From Melampsora larici-populina 98AG31 (lineage: Eukaryota; Basidiomycota; Pucciniomycetes; Pucciniales; Melampsoraceae), in assembly GCF_000204055.1 (NCBI RefSeq), contig NW_006768776.1:1728820-1792819 (forward strand): a DNA stretch of 64,000 nucleotides, written 5' to 3'. The notes beneath the pieces are model-generated. The model searched no databases. It had not been told where the DNA came from and saw nothing but the letters and a program-made list of their open reading frames with translations. Position numbers and translations under genes: made by a program. This document shows positions 34,222 to 47,200 of this stretch, one piece after another (positions within the stretch are counted from its first letter, which is position 1; the number at the start of each line of letters is the position of its first letter).

Positions 34222-36215
34222 ATGCCTCGCCCTCGCAAAGGTGGAAACTCGCCTTCAAATCGTCCTAGTGGTCCAAAATCAGCACGAAACACACGCAGCT
34301 CAGCACCCGCCACTACCTCATCAAAGCCTCGCCAGACCCGCAAGAAGGCTCCAGGCAAGAAGGCTACGATTCCAAGGAAGAAGGCCAGGATTCAAAGCTC
34401 CAAGGGTCAATCGGACTCTTCATCTGATGAGTCATCCGAAGCCAACGCAAATGAAGGTGAATGGGAGAACGACGACGAGGCCCAGGAACACGCACCTGAT
34501 ACCACCATTCCCCAATCAGGTGTTCCTCACACTCCTACACCTCAATCCAACCCAACCAAGAAAACAAAACAAGAAGCCGAAGCCTCACATCAAAATCACT
34601 CTTGAAAATTATCAAGACTGTGACTTAGATGTCGCTACTATCGATGCACTCCTTCATGACAGAGCTTGTAAGACACGGAACCGAATTGCATCCAACATTC
34701 AAAAAGAACTGAGGAACCTTCAATTCCTTTATCACCGAGCCAAGAAGCTTTTGGCCCTAGCTGCACACTGCAGTGAACGGACAATCAACAAATTTCTGTT
34801 AGTGACTCCCCCCGTCTGTAATGTACCGTTTGGTTCCACCGACGTTTATCCCTTACAATCACCAGGCACGAAGTGAGCGTGCGAACCAAGCACACATTCT
34901 ACCGATGTTATTTAAAGTATAGCAAAAAAAGCTCAAGTGCTCAAAGTTGGTTTTTTTCCCAACAAGCCTCATCTGCCACACATGTACTAACCCTCCAAGC
35001 TCCACCTCCTGATAGTGCCAGCAAGGAATGAGACAAATGGATTCAAAGAGCAAAACAGTCACCTTGGCAACACATGGTCCTCATACGACAACGACAAGAA
35101 AGACATCTTTCATGATCGAATTTTCTTTCCACTTGGATATTTGTCATGCGGGTGGGAATTACCACCAGCTGAACCACAATCTGAACCCCTAACAGCCGAA
35201 GATATTGAAAAGTACCTACCGATATATAGACGCCTAGTTAATAATGACAAAGTAGCAAAAGATCTGGGCCAACAAAATTTGGGCCTCACCTACCCACAGC
35301 TCGCCAAAATAAGGGAATCACCGAGGTCCAAAGGATTGATCACGAGGTACGACTTGTACTTGTACTATTCACATACAAACTTCAGCTGACAGTATGTCCT
35401 CCCACCAGCTCCAGATTCTGAAAATACGCTATGGCATGGATTACTCCCTTATGGCTTCCTCGTGGTCACCGGACACCAAAAACCGCAAGGCGCAGTGGAG
35501 TCACAAGAGTTCATCATGCAATGACTGGATTGTACTCAGTAATGGCACCTGGCACCTCCTTGAAAAATTTGTGCGCCAGGTCACACAGTCTGACTCAGAC
35601 ATCCGTCCCAAAAAAGCCAAGAAGGTCCAGCCTAGCAATGAGATAAAAGGACAGCTCATTGCTGCATTGAACTCGCAAGTTGGTACGTTTATTTTCACTC
35701 AACTTAACTACATCATCACAAAGGAGTATTACTAACAAGGTATCATCACAGAAAAATACCTTCAACCACCCTTATCCCACCTGGACTGCCACCCCAAGAC
35801 CGCAAACCCCCACGTTGCACTTGAGAATAGGGTATTCAAAGGTGGCATCAAGCTTCGCGTGGTACGAGCACCACAGAGTCAAATGACTGATCTTATCCTA
35901 TCAACCAAGTTGCAGAAGATGACGCTTTCAACTCATAAGCTATGGTTGGCCGATATTCAGGCTGGACATTACACGGTTGTCCGAGCAGCGGCTTCAGGAC
36001 TTACGGCGGCAGAAGCAGCGCTTGATGATGAACCTATTGAAGATGGCAAACATTCAATCACCACGCAGTCATTAGAAAGTAAGGTCAGAAGGGTTGTCAA
36101 ACCAGCGGCTTCAGGTCTTACGGCGGCAGAAGCGGCGCTTGATGATGAACCTGTTGAAACAGAAGAAGGTGCCATCATGACTCAATCCTTATCCTTAGGA
36201 ATCACTGAAGCATAA
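34222..36215 (+). pseudogene. paralogue A: five-exon gene of unknown function (one frameshift)
   Basis: Exons: 34222-34797, 34866-34945, 35016-35346, 35393-35682 and 35752-36215. The N-terminus is basic, Pro/Ser-rich, with K/R clusters and an acidic patch. It continues with KITLENYQDCDLD and HCSERTINKF, then ARNETNGFKEQNSHLGNTW, whose spacing of Asn, Leu-Gly and Trp resembles an HMG-like helix. YLPIYRRLVNNDKVAKDLGQ and DCHPKTANPHVAL follow. All junctions match paralogue B. A +1 shift between about 34555 and 34589 moves the first 110 codons out of frame with the rest, so it is a pseudogene or holds a sequence error. The last exon has two copies of a roughly 37-residue unit (AASGLTAAEAALDDEP). 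Nuclear or DNA-binding function is only suggested by the basic N-terminus. Introns are 46-70 nt. Confidence 0.65.
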
Positions 36216-36299
36216 CACTCAGCTAGCTGACTCAATCATCAAAGACGAGACATTCCTGAAAATTTTTCACTTTTGTTCAAAAATTGCTCTCTGTGACTT

Positions 36300-36336
36300 G
36301 CGGCAGAGATAGCAATTTCCTTGCTATCTCTGCCGC
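36300..36336 (+). terminator. perfect 16-bp hairpin after paralogue A
   Basis: GCGGCAGAGATAGCAA pairs exactly with TTGCTATCTCTGCCGC around a 5-nt loop. It begins 85 bp after the stop codon, in the expected 3' UTR. A role in 3'-end formation or RNA stability is possible, or it may be a tiny foldback relic. Confidence 0.5.
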
Positions 36337-36419
36337 TCTTGTATTGTATTGTCTGCTTTTCTAGAGTGAAATTCAATGATGATTGAGTCCCCTCCAATGT
36401 GAGCAAAAATGAGTCTTAC

Positions 36420-37330
36420 AAGATTGGCATCAAATCTCAAGGAGACACAAATCTTCTGCTTCACAAAGCTCATTACAGGTGCAACATGATGAAACAAACA
36501 TGTGCAACTTCACCCCAACATTTACCTTACCAAGTTCACAAAATTATTTGTGAATTTTGTGAACCGTGCTCTAATTACCAAAATATAAGTAGAGAAAGTC
36601 ACAAGGACTTCACAAAGCTTCCACTACAAGCTTCACAAGTGTACTTTTGTACTTTTCATAGTTCACAGTCAGTGACAAAGTTCATCACAAACTTCACAAT
36701 CATGCATCACCATTTCACAAATAAGAGACCACGCTTGATTGTGATCTGTGTGAACCTGCAGCTTCACAATGTTCACACCCCTGCTTCACAATTTAAACAA
36801 AGTTCACAACCAAGCTAGAAAATTTTGTGACAAAGTTTACCTCACAGGTGAACTTCACATCCAACTTCACAACTTCACAAAGTTCACAACCACAACTAGA
36901 CCAACATCCACAAACAATTCACAATTCATTGTGAACTGCGTGAAGCGTTCACAATTTTTACTTCACAACTTCACAAAGCTCACAATCACAATTTGATCAA
37001 GATCTACAGTCAAAAGTTCACAAAAAGTTCACAATTAATTGTGACTGTGTGAAACCCGCACTTCACATTGTTCACAATGTTCACAATGCTCACAATCAAG
37101 CGTCAGAATTTTTACCAAATTTACAAGACTTCACAAGTGATGAAGAGGTGTGAACCCACAACTTCACAAAGTCACAAAGTTCACAATCAGGCTTCTCAAT
37201 TTGTACAAGTTCAACAGTTTAAGTTTGAAAGACATCAATTGTGACGTTTGTGACGTTTGTGAACCTTCCTTCAATTCACATTCCTCGTTCACAATCACCA
37301 ACCGCACAACAGATGTACCTCTGGGCTGGG
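36420..37330. repeat. degenerate TTCACAA/TTGTGAA field
   Basis: The heptamer TTCACAA and its complement occur dozens of times in irregular spacing, giving phrases such as CTTCACAAAGTTCACAA. No fixed period was found, so this is a simple-sequence-like field and not a satellite. It lies between the paralogues A and B. Confidence 0.6.
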
Positions 37331-37679
37331 CAAAGGTGTGAAGCGAAGTTCAATTGGATTGCATATCTTCGTCTTGGTCAATATTGAGAGCATCATCAGC
37401 ATCTTCATCAGCATCATCATCCCCCTGCTCATCATGGTGGACTTCTAGTACACCTCGTAAACCATAGAAACTCGGAGCGGTACCGAGGAAAACGAGTACT
37501 TTATCCTTGGAGCGGCTCCCTACAATGGCAGCAGATGTGTTTCAGATGGCTCAGATGCCTCTGAGGTCACCTCAGAGACATCACAAGTCCCTCGTCACGC
37601 ATAATCTAATCACTCAAAGACTCAACTAACCCATCATCAACATCTCATGAGAGCCCCCCAGGCTCTCTTAAGCTTCGTG

Positions 37680-38230
37680 TGACATATGTACATACAGAAA
37701 CAGTAAAAAACAAAAGTCCCAACCTCCACGCAGCTGGGTCACACAGTCACACAATCATCACCCTCAGGCCACCCATTCATGTCACACATGTTACTCAATC
37801 ACTCACGAGACACATATTTCATACTCACCTCACGCATCTCATTCACGGCAATTCACATCAATCACACAGTATCTCCACGCAGCTTATCAAACACCCGTAC
37901 ACTCATAAGGCAAACATATGTGATATTTTCATACCCAACCCACGAATTTCACTCATGGACTCCCACATGAATCAAGCAGTGGCTGCACAAACCCTATCAA
38001 ACTACACTTGTAGAACAGAGATACGTAACTTGTACTCACCTCACGCAGGTCACTCACGCAGGTCACTCATGCAAACACACATGCATCACGCATCACCACG
38101 CACCTTATGAGACCACCATGTAACTACACTTCATACCCACAACAGTGGGATCACTCACTACCACTCAGGTCCTTACGCCCTGTCCTCACGCATATCACAC
38201 ATAAATATCACGCAGCATACATATGCGGAA
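37680..38230. repeat. TCACGCA/TCACACA-rich field upstream of paralogue B
   Basis: CACGCA, TCACAC and CACGCAGGTCACT phrases recur many times. The vocabulary matches fields at 40.7-41.2, 50.5, 53.1 and 55.7 kb. Confidence 0.55.
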
Positions 38231-38264
38231 ACACACACATATTCAGACATGTTGTGTATATGTA

Positions 38265-38292
38265 GGGTATTAGGTTTACTAACCTAATACCC
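38265..38292. repeat. perfect 12-bp inverted repeat before paralogue B
   Basis: GGGTATTAGGTT pairs exactly with AACCTAATACCC around TACT. It lies 125 bp before the start codon of paralogue B, so it might be an operator-like site or leader hairpin. Confidence 0.5.
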
Positions 38293-38416
38293 TCATATTG
38301 TATCACCACTCACTCGGAGAATCAAAACACATCATCACCCATCATCTCAAGATCTCAAGAACTCAAATTACATACATCGACAAAGTAGTTACCACAATCT
38401 AAAAACAAACTCACCA

Positions 38417-40529
38417 ATGCCTCCTCGTCGATCCAACAAACCTGCCGATGGCTCCACGAAGCAAACAGACAAGAACACTCTGTCTTCTAGACGGCCACCC
38501 CCACGGAACACCTCACCTGCACCTGCAGCTCCTCCTACGCGACCTAATCGAGGTAGAGGTCGAGGCGGAGTACCACGTACCAACAGGAGGCGACCAAGCT
38601 TGACCGCTAGCGAAAAGGCCCTTGACGATGTCAAACCATCACCGAATGAGGAAGAAGACGACCATAAGACCTCTGTCCAAACATCTAAACGGCCACGTCG
38701 ACGGGAAAAATCACCTGAAGCACCTGCTGAGCGATCTGACCAGGCCTTGCTCCGTTTGTCTAAGCGTCTACGTCAAAGTGAACAAAAACACAATTCCCCA
38801 GATTCACCAGACTCAGATTCCGAGGAAGATAGCTCTCAAGAAGAGGATGAAGAAGAAACTGAGCCATCTGACTCTGACCCCGACTCTGAATTTGATGAAC
38901 CCAAAATACCAATCACAAAAGTCAAAAAACCTGTCAACAAGAAAAGTCCTGCACCAGTTAAACCCACGAAATTTGACAAACCCACGAACACATCGAAAGA
39001 TGATCCTCATCGTGTCACCCTACAGAACTACACGCAATGCGACCTTGACGAAGCAGCCATTGATGAACTACTTGCAGATAAAGACCACAAAACATCTAAC
39101 CGTCTCCCACCCGACATGCAAACTGAGCTCAAAAATGTCCAGATGCAATACCGAAGAACAAAGAAACTGTTTGAACTGATGGCCCATTGTAGCGAGAAAA
39201 CTGTGAATGAATTTTTGTAAGTCACCCCTTCAATTACATCAATTCATTGCGTTATTTGAATAGCACCAATCAAGTATAATTCTTTTTAGGCATGAAGCAA
39301 GTGTGCGTACAAAAAGGACTATCTACCAAACCTTTCTGAAGTACAGTATTGAGAGCACAACAATCACAGAGAGTAAGCTGTCATTCTCATACTACGCCAA
39401 AATCAAAACTAATAAAATTTCATGTTTCTCAAGTGCCTGCACGCAATCAAAGTGAGGGATTTGGTGACCGCAACCAGCACCTAGGTTCTTTTTGGACCAA
39501 TCTCTAACCTCACCAAAAGGACATATACAATAAAGAAGTCTTCTACATCCTTGGTGCTATGGCATGTGGACCCTCAATTCCAGCTCAGCACGACGGCTCA
39601 GTAAAGCTGACAGATGAAGAAATCCAGCGCTACTTACCCATCTTCAAGGAGAATGTTAATCTGGGAAAGGTAGCCAAGGATCTGGGACAGGGAAAATTCG
39701 GACCTGATCTTCCTACCACCAACCAGAACAAAGGGATCAAGGAGCTTGATAAAATTGATAATGAGGTGCGCCCTTTCCTTTGCAGTCACATTAATACCGT
39801 CACACAATTCATTTTTGGCCTTTGTGCAGTTACAAATACTCAACATACGGTATGGAGTTCAGTACCACCTTATGGCTTGCTCTTGGAATCCTCGTACCCG
39901 TAATGACAAGGCACATTACAAAAATGAAATCTCCTCTTGTGATGATTGGCTTCACATCTCCGGAAAAAAGCACCTCCTCAAAATTTTTGTGCGTGAGACT
40001 ATCAAGGCTGAGAAACCTCGAGCTATAGCAAAGATCCCACAACCAAGTGACCTTATTAAGATGCGCTTGACCTCATCCCTCAATCAGCTTGTTAGTAAGT
40101 ACGGGTCCACCTCTGAACTCCAAATTTCTATATGATTGACAATAGATTCCTTATCCCCTAGCTCAACACTTACAGCCTCCTTTTGGACTCCGCGATTGCC
40201 ACCCAAAAACTGCGAATTCACATCTCACCATTGCAGCAAGAACATTCTCAGGTGGCGTAAATCTTATGGTTCAGCGCACATTGCAGAGCAAGATGACGGA
40301 TCAGATACTGGAGAAACCTTTTGAGAAGATGACACTTGCCACTTACAAGATGTGGAGTGAAGACATATTGGCTGGAAATTATAAGATAGTAAAAGTACAG
40401 AATGAATCACCACCTGATCTTAACTTAGCAGAAGATGTTCAAGATGATGAGACTGATCTCCCTTCACATGAGGATGGCAACTTACGGAATGTTGACCTAC
40501 CTAGTGATACTGTGGACTTCACGCAATGA
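38417..40529 (+). pseudogene. paralogue B: five-exon gene of unknown function (premature stop)
   Basis: Exons: 38417-39216, 39290-39372, 39434-39765, 39830-40094 and 40162-40529. Alignment with paralogue A is clear in RVTLQNYTQCDLDE, HCSEKTVNEF, ARNQSEGFGDRNQHLGSFW, RYLPIFKENVNLGKVAKDLG, LQILNIRYGVQYHLMACSW and DCHPKTANSHL. The N-terminus has Arg-Gly repeats (RGRGRGG) and a long acidic Ser/Glu tract near residues 130-160. TAA at 39505-39507 replaces a residue within the conserved NTWSSYDNDKKD-like segment, so the protein would stop after about 310 residues. All five splice sites still work in frame. Function unknown; Arg-Gly and acidic tracts fit a chromatin or nucleic-acid protein. Confidence 0.68.
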
Positions 40530-40689
40530 TAGCCAATTTTACTTCTGTTTTCCAAAATTCATTGGTTAAATTTTCTTTCTTTTTGTTTTTGTTTTGTAAT
40601 GTAATTTAATTTGCCAAGAAACACACTAAAATTATTTCAATGTGCTATGAGTTCCCTATCCTTGTTTTTTACACAAAAATCATGTTCAC

Positions 40690-41210
40690 GCATGCAACAC
40701 ACTCATGAGTACTGGATGTATCACACATGCGTAGTAGCTGTATCACACAAGTGTTACTCATGCGTGCTACATCTAGTCCCCATGCGTGCTACATGTATCA
40801 CACATGCGTGCTACATGTATCACACATGCGTGCTACATGTATCACACATGCGTACTAGATGTAGCACACATGAGTAACACATGGCTATGACTCAAGATAC
40901 TGATGTGTCCTACCACTAGTACTCATGTGTGATACATGTACCACACATGCGTACTAGATGTATCACACATGTGTAACACCTAGCTATCACTCAAGACACA
41001 CATATGTGACACATCTAGTACTCATGCGTGCATACATGTATCACACATGTGTAACAACTAGCTATCACTCATGACACTCATGCGTGACTCATCTAGTACT
41101 CATGCGTGCATACACGTATCACACATGTGTAACAACTAGCTATCACTCATGACACTCATGCGTGGCATATCTACTACTCATGCGTGCATACATTTTTCAC
41201 ACATGTGTGA
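40690..41210. repeat. ATGCGTG minisatellite with 22-bp and 78-bp units
   Basis: A 22-bp unit containing ATGCGTGCTACATGTATCAC repeats about 3.5 times, almost without change, at 40781-40850. Further on, a 78-bp unit containing CTAGCTATCACTCATGACAC repeats twice (about 41031 and 41109). The field ends 20 bp before the KDZ stop codon. Confidence 0.75.
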
Positions 41211-41228
41211 CACCCCCTCAAATTATGA

Positions 41229-44200
41229 TTACATGACAACATCGGCACCTTCATCTTCGTCAGATGAAGGATCATCTGAATCTTCCATGAAAGGCAAACC
41301 TGCCTCACCTTCCCCCTCTCCATCACCTGCCATACCAGGCTCATCAACTGCAACTAGAGTTCTGCCTACAAGAACTTCCCACCGCCGGATGCAGCCAGCC
41401 ATCATCTCCTGCCATTGCTGAAACAGCGTCTCATCAGCCACTGAATTCTGTACAAATCCTTCTGGGGCAGCTGTACGACTTAGCAGACACCTTATGTTGG
41501 GGGCCCAGTGCAGCCATAGTCGACAGGCCTGCCGCAAACACCCATGATGCAATGAACACATCATGTCTATGTGAGTTGCCCACGGTGCAAGTTCTACAGT
41601 GGAAAAAAGCCAATATATCAACTACACACAACAGCAATCTTCAGCATTCGAAGAAAGAAACCTCACTTCCTTGTTCAATATCTTTTTCAAAACGGTCCAC
41701 ACGGCCTTGATATTCAACTGCCCACCTCACAATCTGCCTAGCCTCCTTGCTCAACCTGCGAAGCTCCTCTTTGCATCGATTCATTAGGAGGAAAGCTTGA
41801 ATACCTTCTTTAGTATCTTCATCTATGGCCCAAGGCTCTTGTGGGTGAGTAAGGTCCCCACAATCTAGAAAGGGGTCCCCAAACTCCATCCGCTCCACTT
41901 CCTTGAAAGTAGGAGTTGCTATTGGGTGGTTAGGATCATATTCTTCATTGTAGCTATTGGCAAGACGTAAATAGGTACCGAGCTTCTTGCGCAAATCTGC
42001 ATTCTTGTTCTTCCGTATCCTGATCAGGTATTGTTGCGCCCTGGTACCTACATCATTTGGGCCGTATAATGAAATGTTATATATATATACATATAGTCTC
42101 GAAACCTAAAGTGACTCACCTGACCTGTCACTAGACCTCCTGCAATGCTCCATCACTGTAACTTTAGCATTATACAGGTTGGTCTTTGCCAAAATAATCT
42201 TGATTAGACATTGTGCTCGAACATCTGGCCAAATTTGGAATACATGGTCAGTTTCAACAAACTCGCATAAAATAAATCTATATTGATTTCAGACTAACCT
42301 TTTGGTCTAACTGCACAAAAATAAGGTGAGCCAAATTTTTCTATAACCATGGCTATGGATTCCTCAAGGAGCACCAAAGTACTTGGCAGTGCAAGCATCT
42401 GTTTCCTATTTTTGGGGTCTCGGATAGTCTTATTCTTCCGCTGCAATGCTTTAAACCTCGCCCTGAATCATACAATGGGATTGTATTGTCAAAAGTTTAT
42501 TAATTATTATCCGTCTGGATTAAGTGTGGTACTCACTGTGCCTCAACAAGTCTTTCTTCAAGATCAAGAAGTTCACCAAGTTCGTCCAAAAAGGACTGTC
42601 GCTTTTTACTCATGGCCTCAAGCTGTAGGTGCTTTTTCCTATCCCATTGCTCTTTGAAGTACAGTAGATCCCAATTGCGCTTCTTCTGAATCCGGTTGAG
42701 CTGAGTTTCAACCTCAAACAGTTGCTTATTAGTTTTGTCAAGTCTACCAAGGAGTTTTTTGACTGTAACACACAATAAAACTTCAGATAAGTAATACTAG
42801 CCAAATTGGCGGCGGGCGCCGCACTTGTAAGAAGGGCTCATCTTAGATGTATTTGCAAAGAATGCTGGAGGATATTTTGGCTCAAATATCTCCCAAAAAG
42901 GCAAGCTTCAATGTCAGGGGCAATTGGTTGGATGACAGTTTAGAAGAATCTAGATCATAAAACAATGTTGCTCAATGGTTACAGTGTGAGTAACACAGTG
43001 CTAGCCTAAGTATATTACATAGTCAAGGCAACTAAAATAAAGCAAGCCAATCTGAGAGGGCTTTTACTTTAGATCTTTACGGCAGGCAGCAAGCAACAGG
43101 ATGGGGATGAGGCAAGGGGTATAGAGGCCATGCTGCTTGTGAGTCTTAAATGTGGTGGGATCAAGTTTTGCAAGGAAGGATGGTCATTGTGAGCAAAGTC
43201 AATGTCACATACCCCTGGGACAGGGTGATGATATCCTTGTCCTAAGCCTAACCCCTGTCACTGACCCCCTAACAATTTCAATATCAGAGTACCTCAAGTA
43301 TTGTTTTGTCTCAGTATATGACATGTTATAGAATATTTTTCACTTGGGGGTTTTTGGGTTTACTTACAACCACATTTGCTTAAATTTACATTCTTTTACT
43401 CTTGCTTCATCTGGTGTTATTGTTGCACATTTGACTCCTACTGCAGGTTTGAAGATAGATCCTTCTGTGCACATTCTGACTTTATCATCTGGTTTGTGTT
43501 GATTTTAAATTGACAAATTGTAATCATTAATTGGTAAATCTATGCACAGTATAAGTAAACCAATTAAAAATCAAGCCTTCCAAAATTTTGAGTTACATTA
43601 GGGCAGTCCAAGAAGAGAAATGTGAGCCAAGTGGTTGCCGAGTTGCAATCAGTCTTTTTAGGGTTGCTCAATCCTTAAAAGTCCTGATTGCAAAGTGGCA
43701 AATGCTCTAATTTTATATTTTACGGCTTTGTAAAGTCAGAAACACTGTCCCAACAGTTTTTTTTGGCTTCTTTTTCTTCTCTTTGGTTTTGTACAGATTT
43801 TTTGTTAATGAAAGAAAAAAACCTGGAGAAAAAAAATAAGGAAAGAAAAGGTTCTTTTTTGACCACAAATCATTAGAATCCAGGAACAAAAAATACAAAG
43901 AATGGAGGTACATTTTTTGGCTCAATTGTCCCTGTCTTTTGAAAATTCAGGTACATGATTTAAAAGTTTTAAGGCTGATTACAAGATCGCAAGACTGTGA
44001 ACCAACTCTAAAGATGGTTCATGACCTTAAAGTTTTACTTAAAATTTACAGAGCCCAAACAAAATGTAAAATATAAAAAAGGGCTGTAGAAGCCCTTCTT
44101 GAACAGCCCCATCATAATTTGACAAAAAAAGTCAGATTGAGATATCATTAAACCTCTTTATTTTGTTTTGTTGCCAAGGGGTAATGATCCACCTTATAGA

Positions 44201-47200
44201 TTTTTTATGGTCAAGGAAAAGGAAGAAAATAGTCTACATTTCATCAGCATTGATTTCCATCAACTTATTCTTGACTTGCATCTCTGGAAACTGAATTGGA
44301 AAATAATTATATATGAATAACATGAACCCAACTAATCCTACATGAACCACAAAACCCAAATCCAGAAACATTCCCAAAAGCCTTCAATCACACCAATTCT
44401 CACACAATCTTTTTAAGTGTAAAGCAGAATCTAATCTATTTTCAATTAGTCCATATAATTCAGTTAAAAAGACCCAATATTCTGACACAATCAAGTTGCT
44501 TTCCAAATAATACATCATTATTAGTTTCAAAATTTGATTTTTGTTCTTGTGAGTAAGTTTCAAGTGGCAATGAGATTTCTAAATTTGTCAATTTTGCCCA
44601 CCATTGTATTGATCAACGGAAAGAAATCCAATCAGTATCAAGATCAAAGGAAACCACAGCATGGATTCTACTTACCATTTCAAGCACACCAAGACCATAA
44701 ACTTAAGACCTACCAGACCCAATGTTTAAAGCAGAAACCTTACCTAACCTACCATTTTTCAAACTTTTTCCAATCACATCTTCATTGAGTATACTCATTT
44801 TTAAATGTCTTATATAAAAATTCCAATACAATTCTCAATGAAACATTTGATTTTCATATGATGAAATTAAATATTTAGAAGGAATTAAAATTTTTAATTC
44901 AATTGTACTTGATAAATTCAAGTGATTCCACCAATGTTTTGTTGGTTGTGATAATGGTTTTCTCAAGTTTGAAGGTAAAGCTGTCAAGGTTTTGAATGAG
45001 GATGATTTGGCTAGGAGTCAAGATTCTATTGTGACTTTGGTTCTATTTATAAGAAATCATACTAATTGATTTACTCTGATCAAACAAATAGCAAAATTGA
45101 AATCAACACTTCTTTATGAAAATAACAAATTGCTTTATAAAGAATGGATGAACTCAACTGATTCTTCTAAAATCTTTGGTATTCCATCCAATATTAACCC
45201 AAGCACATTCTCTAACCAGACCTTAACACAATCCAATTCTAAACAAACATCAAGTTCATCATTCCATTGATTTATAAAACTTGCACTTTCTCTGTTTTCA
45301 TTCTTGACTCGATTCTTAGTGAATTGATTGATTCTTTTCTTTCAATTGACATTTTAGGTGAAAATGAATATTAAATTCTAGATTTACATCTAGAGTTATT
45401 TTTTTAATCTAACTAAACAACCATGCTACAAAACAAAAAAGAAAATCATCCCACTCAAAACTCTCTTTCTCTTTTCAAGATCAATTGAAGTGATTCCTTT
45501 GATCACATTTGCTCTGGAGTATGATGATTGAATTAAAATAAGAAAAAAGATGGATCATTCTCTTGTTGTGTTTGACAACTTGATGCATCAGAACAATTTT
45601 ATTATGCATGTTGATTGGTTTCTGAGAAGTTAGGTTGACATGAGATCTTCGGCTGTGGTTAGCAAGTATTGGAGTGTGTCAGGGGTACTTAAACTTGTTG
45701 ATTACTAAATCTACATTCAAGAGTGTGATACAATTGGCTTCGGGTTGAGATTGAGAGGATCTGAAAGAAGTAGTTAGCGGGCGCCCGACTGATCCGAGGG
45801 CTTTCTTCATAAAGAGCTCGGCTGCAGTCCATGTTTTTGTATGAGGTGGATCAATTAAACTCAATGTTGACCGATTATAGATAACACATGATTTTGGAAC
45901 ATATTTGTTCAGTCGTGTACTCATTCCGATTGGCGTGCTTGCATCTGAGGCTGAGGAGGATAAGGTACAGGGTGATAATTTGACTCGATTAAGGAAGTTG
46001 TCTCCATTTGATCGGCGATGATGCCGATGTTTGATCTTGACAATGAGTTTTGTTATTGAGTACATCAATCAAATCAAAAAAACTCAGAATGCAATGTTGG
46101 TGTCATTGAATAGACTGATCAATTTGATATTTGTTTGTATATCAAGTTTGATTTTGTTTGAAATACGAGATCAAAAAGATTTGTTTATAATATCATTAGC
46201 GGGTTTGTGAACATTGATGTTTGATTAGAGTTACGATTCTTTTGAACCATCTTAATTAGACCGAGATAACATTTGGAGTCATATTGATATATTGTCTATA
46301 GTTTGAGTAATTAGTAGATCAAGGTTGAAGTGCGAAATGATATGAGGTTTCAGCTTTGTTTTGATTGTCTTTTGATGAGCTTTTTCTACAAAAGTGAAAT
46401 GAATAATGGTCAGCTTTTTGAACAAAAGCTAGCAAACAAAGTTGAGGAAAATACCTTCCTAATTTAGATTGTCCACTCAATGAGCGCAAGATCACCACCT
46501 ATGATACGTGACCAAGAACTGAAGGAAGAAAGGTTTATTGGTCAACTGTTATTTGAAAAACTGACTGTGCAAAAAAACTGGATATCAACAAACCCTTCTC
46601 AATGAACTTGAAGGATCAGTCATCAATTGATCACATTCAAGTCCTAAGTTAGGAACGACTTCAAGTATGGAAGTTAAAGATCAACGAATCAAAAATCGAG
46701 TCTGATCAAAAAGTGGTGGATTGATTTGAGCGTAAGATTGCTAATGCATTGATTGATGTAGTTAATGAAGCTACTGATAAGATTAGATCATGTATAATTT
46801 TTTGAATTTTCTGAATCAGTTGGATGGTCTCTGATAGATTGTAATGGTAAAATTTAATTGGATCCTTTATTGCTTTGATTGTTTGTCATCTTTTAAATTC
46901 CAAAGTCGAAGATCCTAGAAACACAATAGAGGGAGTCAGTAAGATTGATCAAGAATCTTTCAAGATTTGCTATTGATTGGTTTCACTTGCTTTACTTGAG
47001 AAGATCGTTCTGGAGATAAGTTCTAGTGAGACTAATTCTGGAATCACACTTCTATCTGGCATACGACGGTTTTTCATGAATAGTGAGATCAAGAAAATCG
47101 ATTGATAGTAAGATTACATATGGGTATACAGGGAAGGCTATGACCCCTCTAGCTTCGACTTCAGTCAATGGTGATTTGGGGAGTTATTGACGGATATGAT

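Noticed and set aside
34241..34876. 211-codon overlapping plus-strand frame in paralogue A
   Set aside because: Only its second half (KITLENYQDCDLD onward) is real; the first half is out of frame with the homologous N-terminus in paralogue B. It was folded into the frameshifted gene.
40690..41210. CRISPR-like array
   Set aside because: Repeats are contiguous minisatellite units without unique spacers, and the genome is eukaryotic.
45770..45800. CGGGCGCCCG palindrome as a third Helitron 3' end
   Set aside because: No CTRR follows at the proper spacing on either strand.
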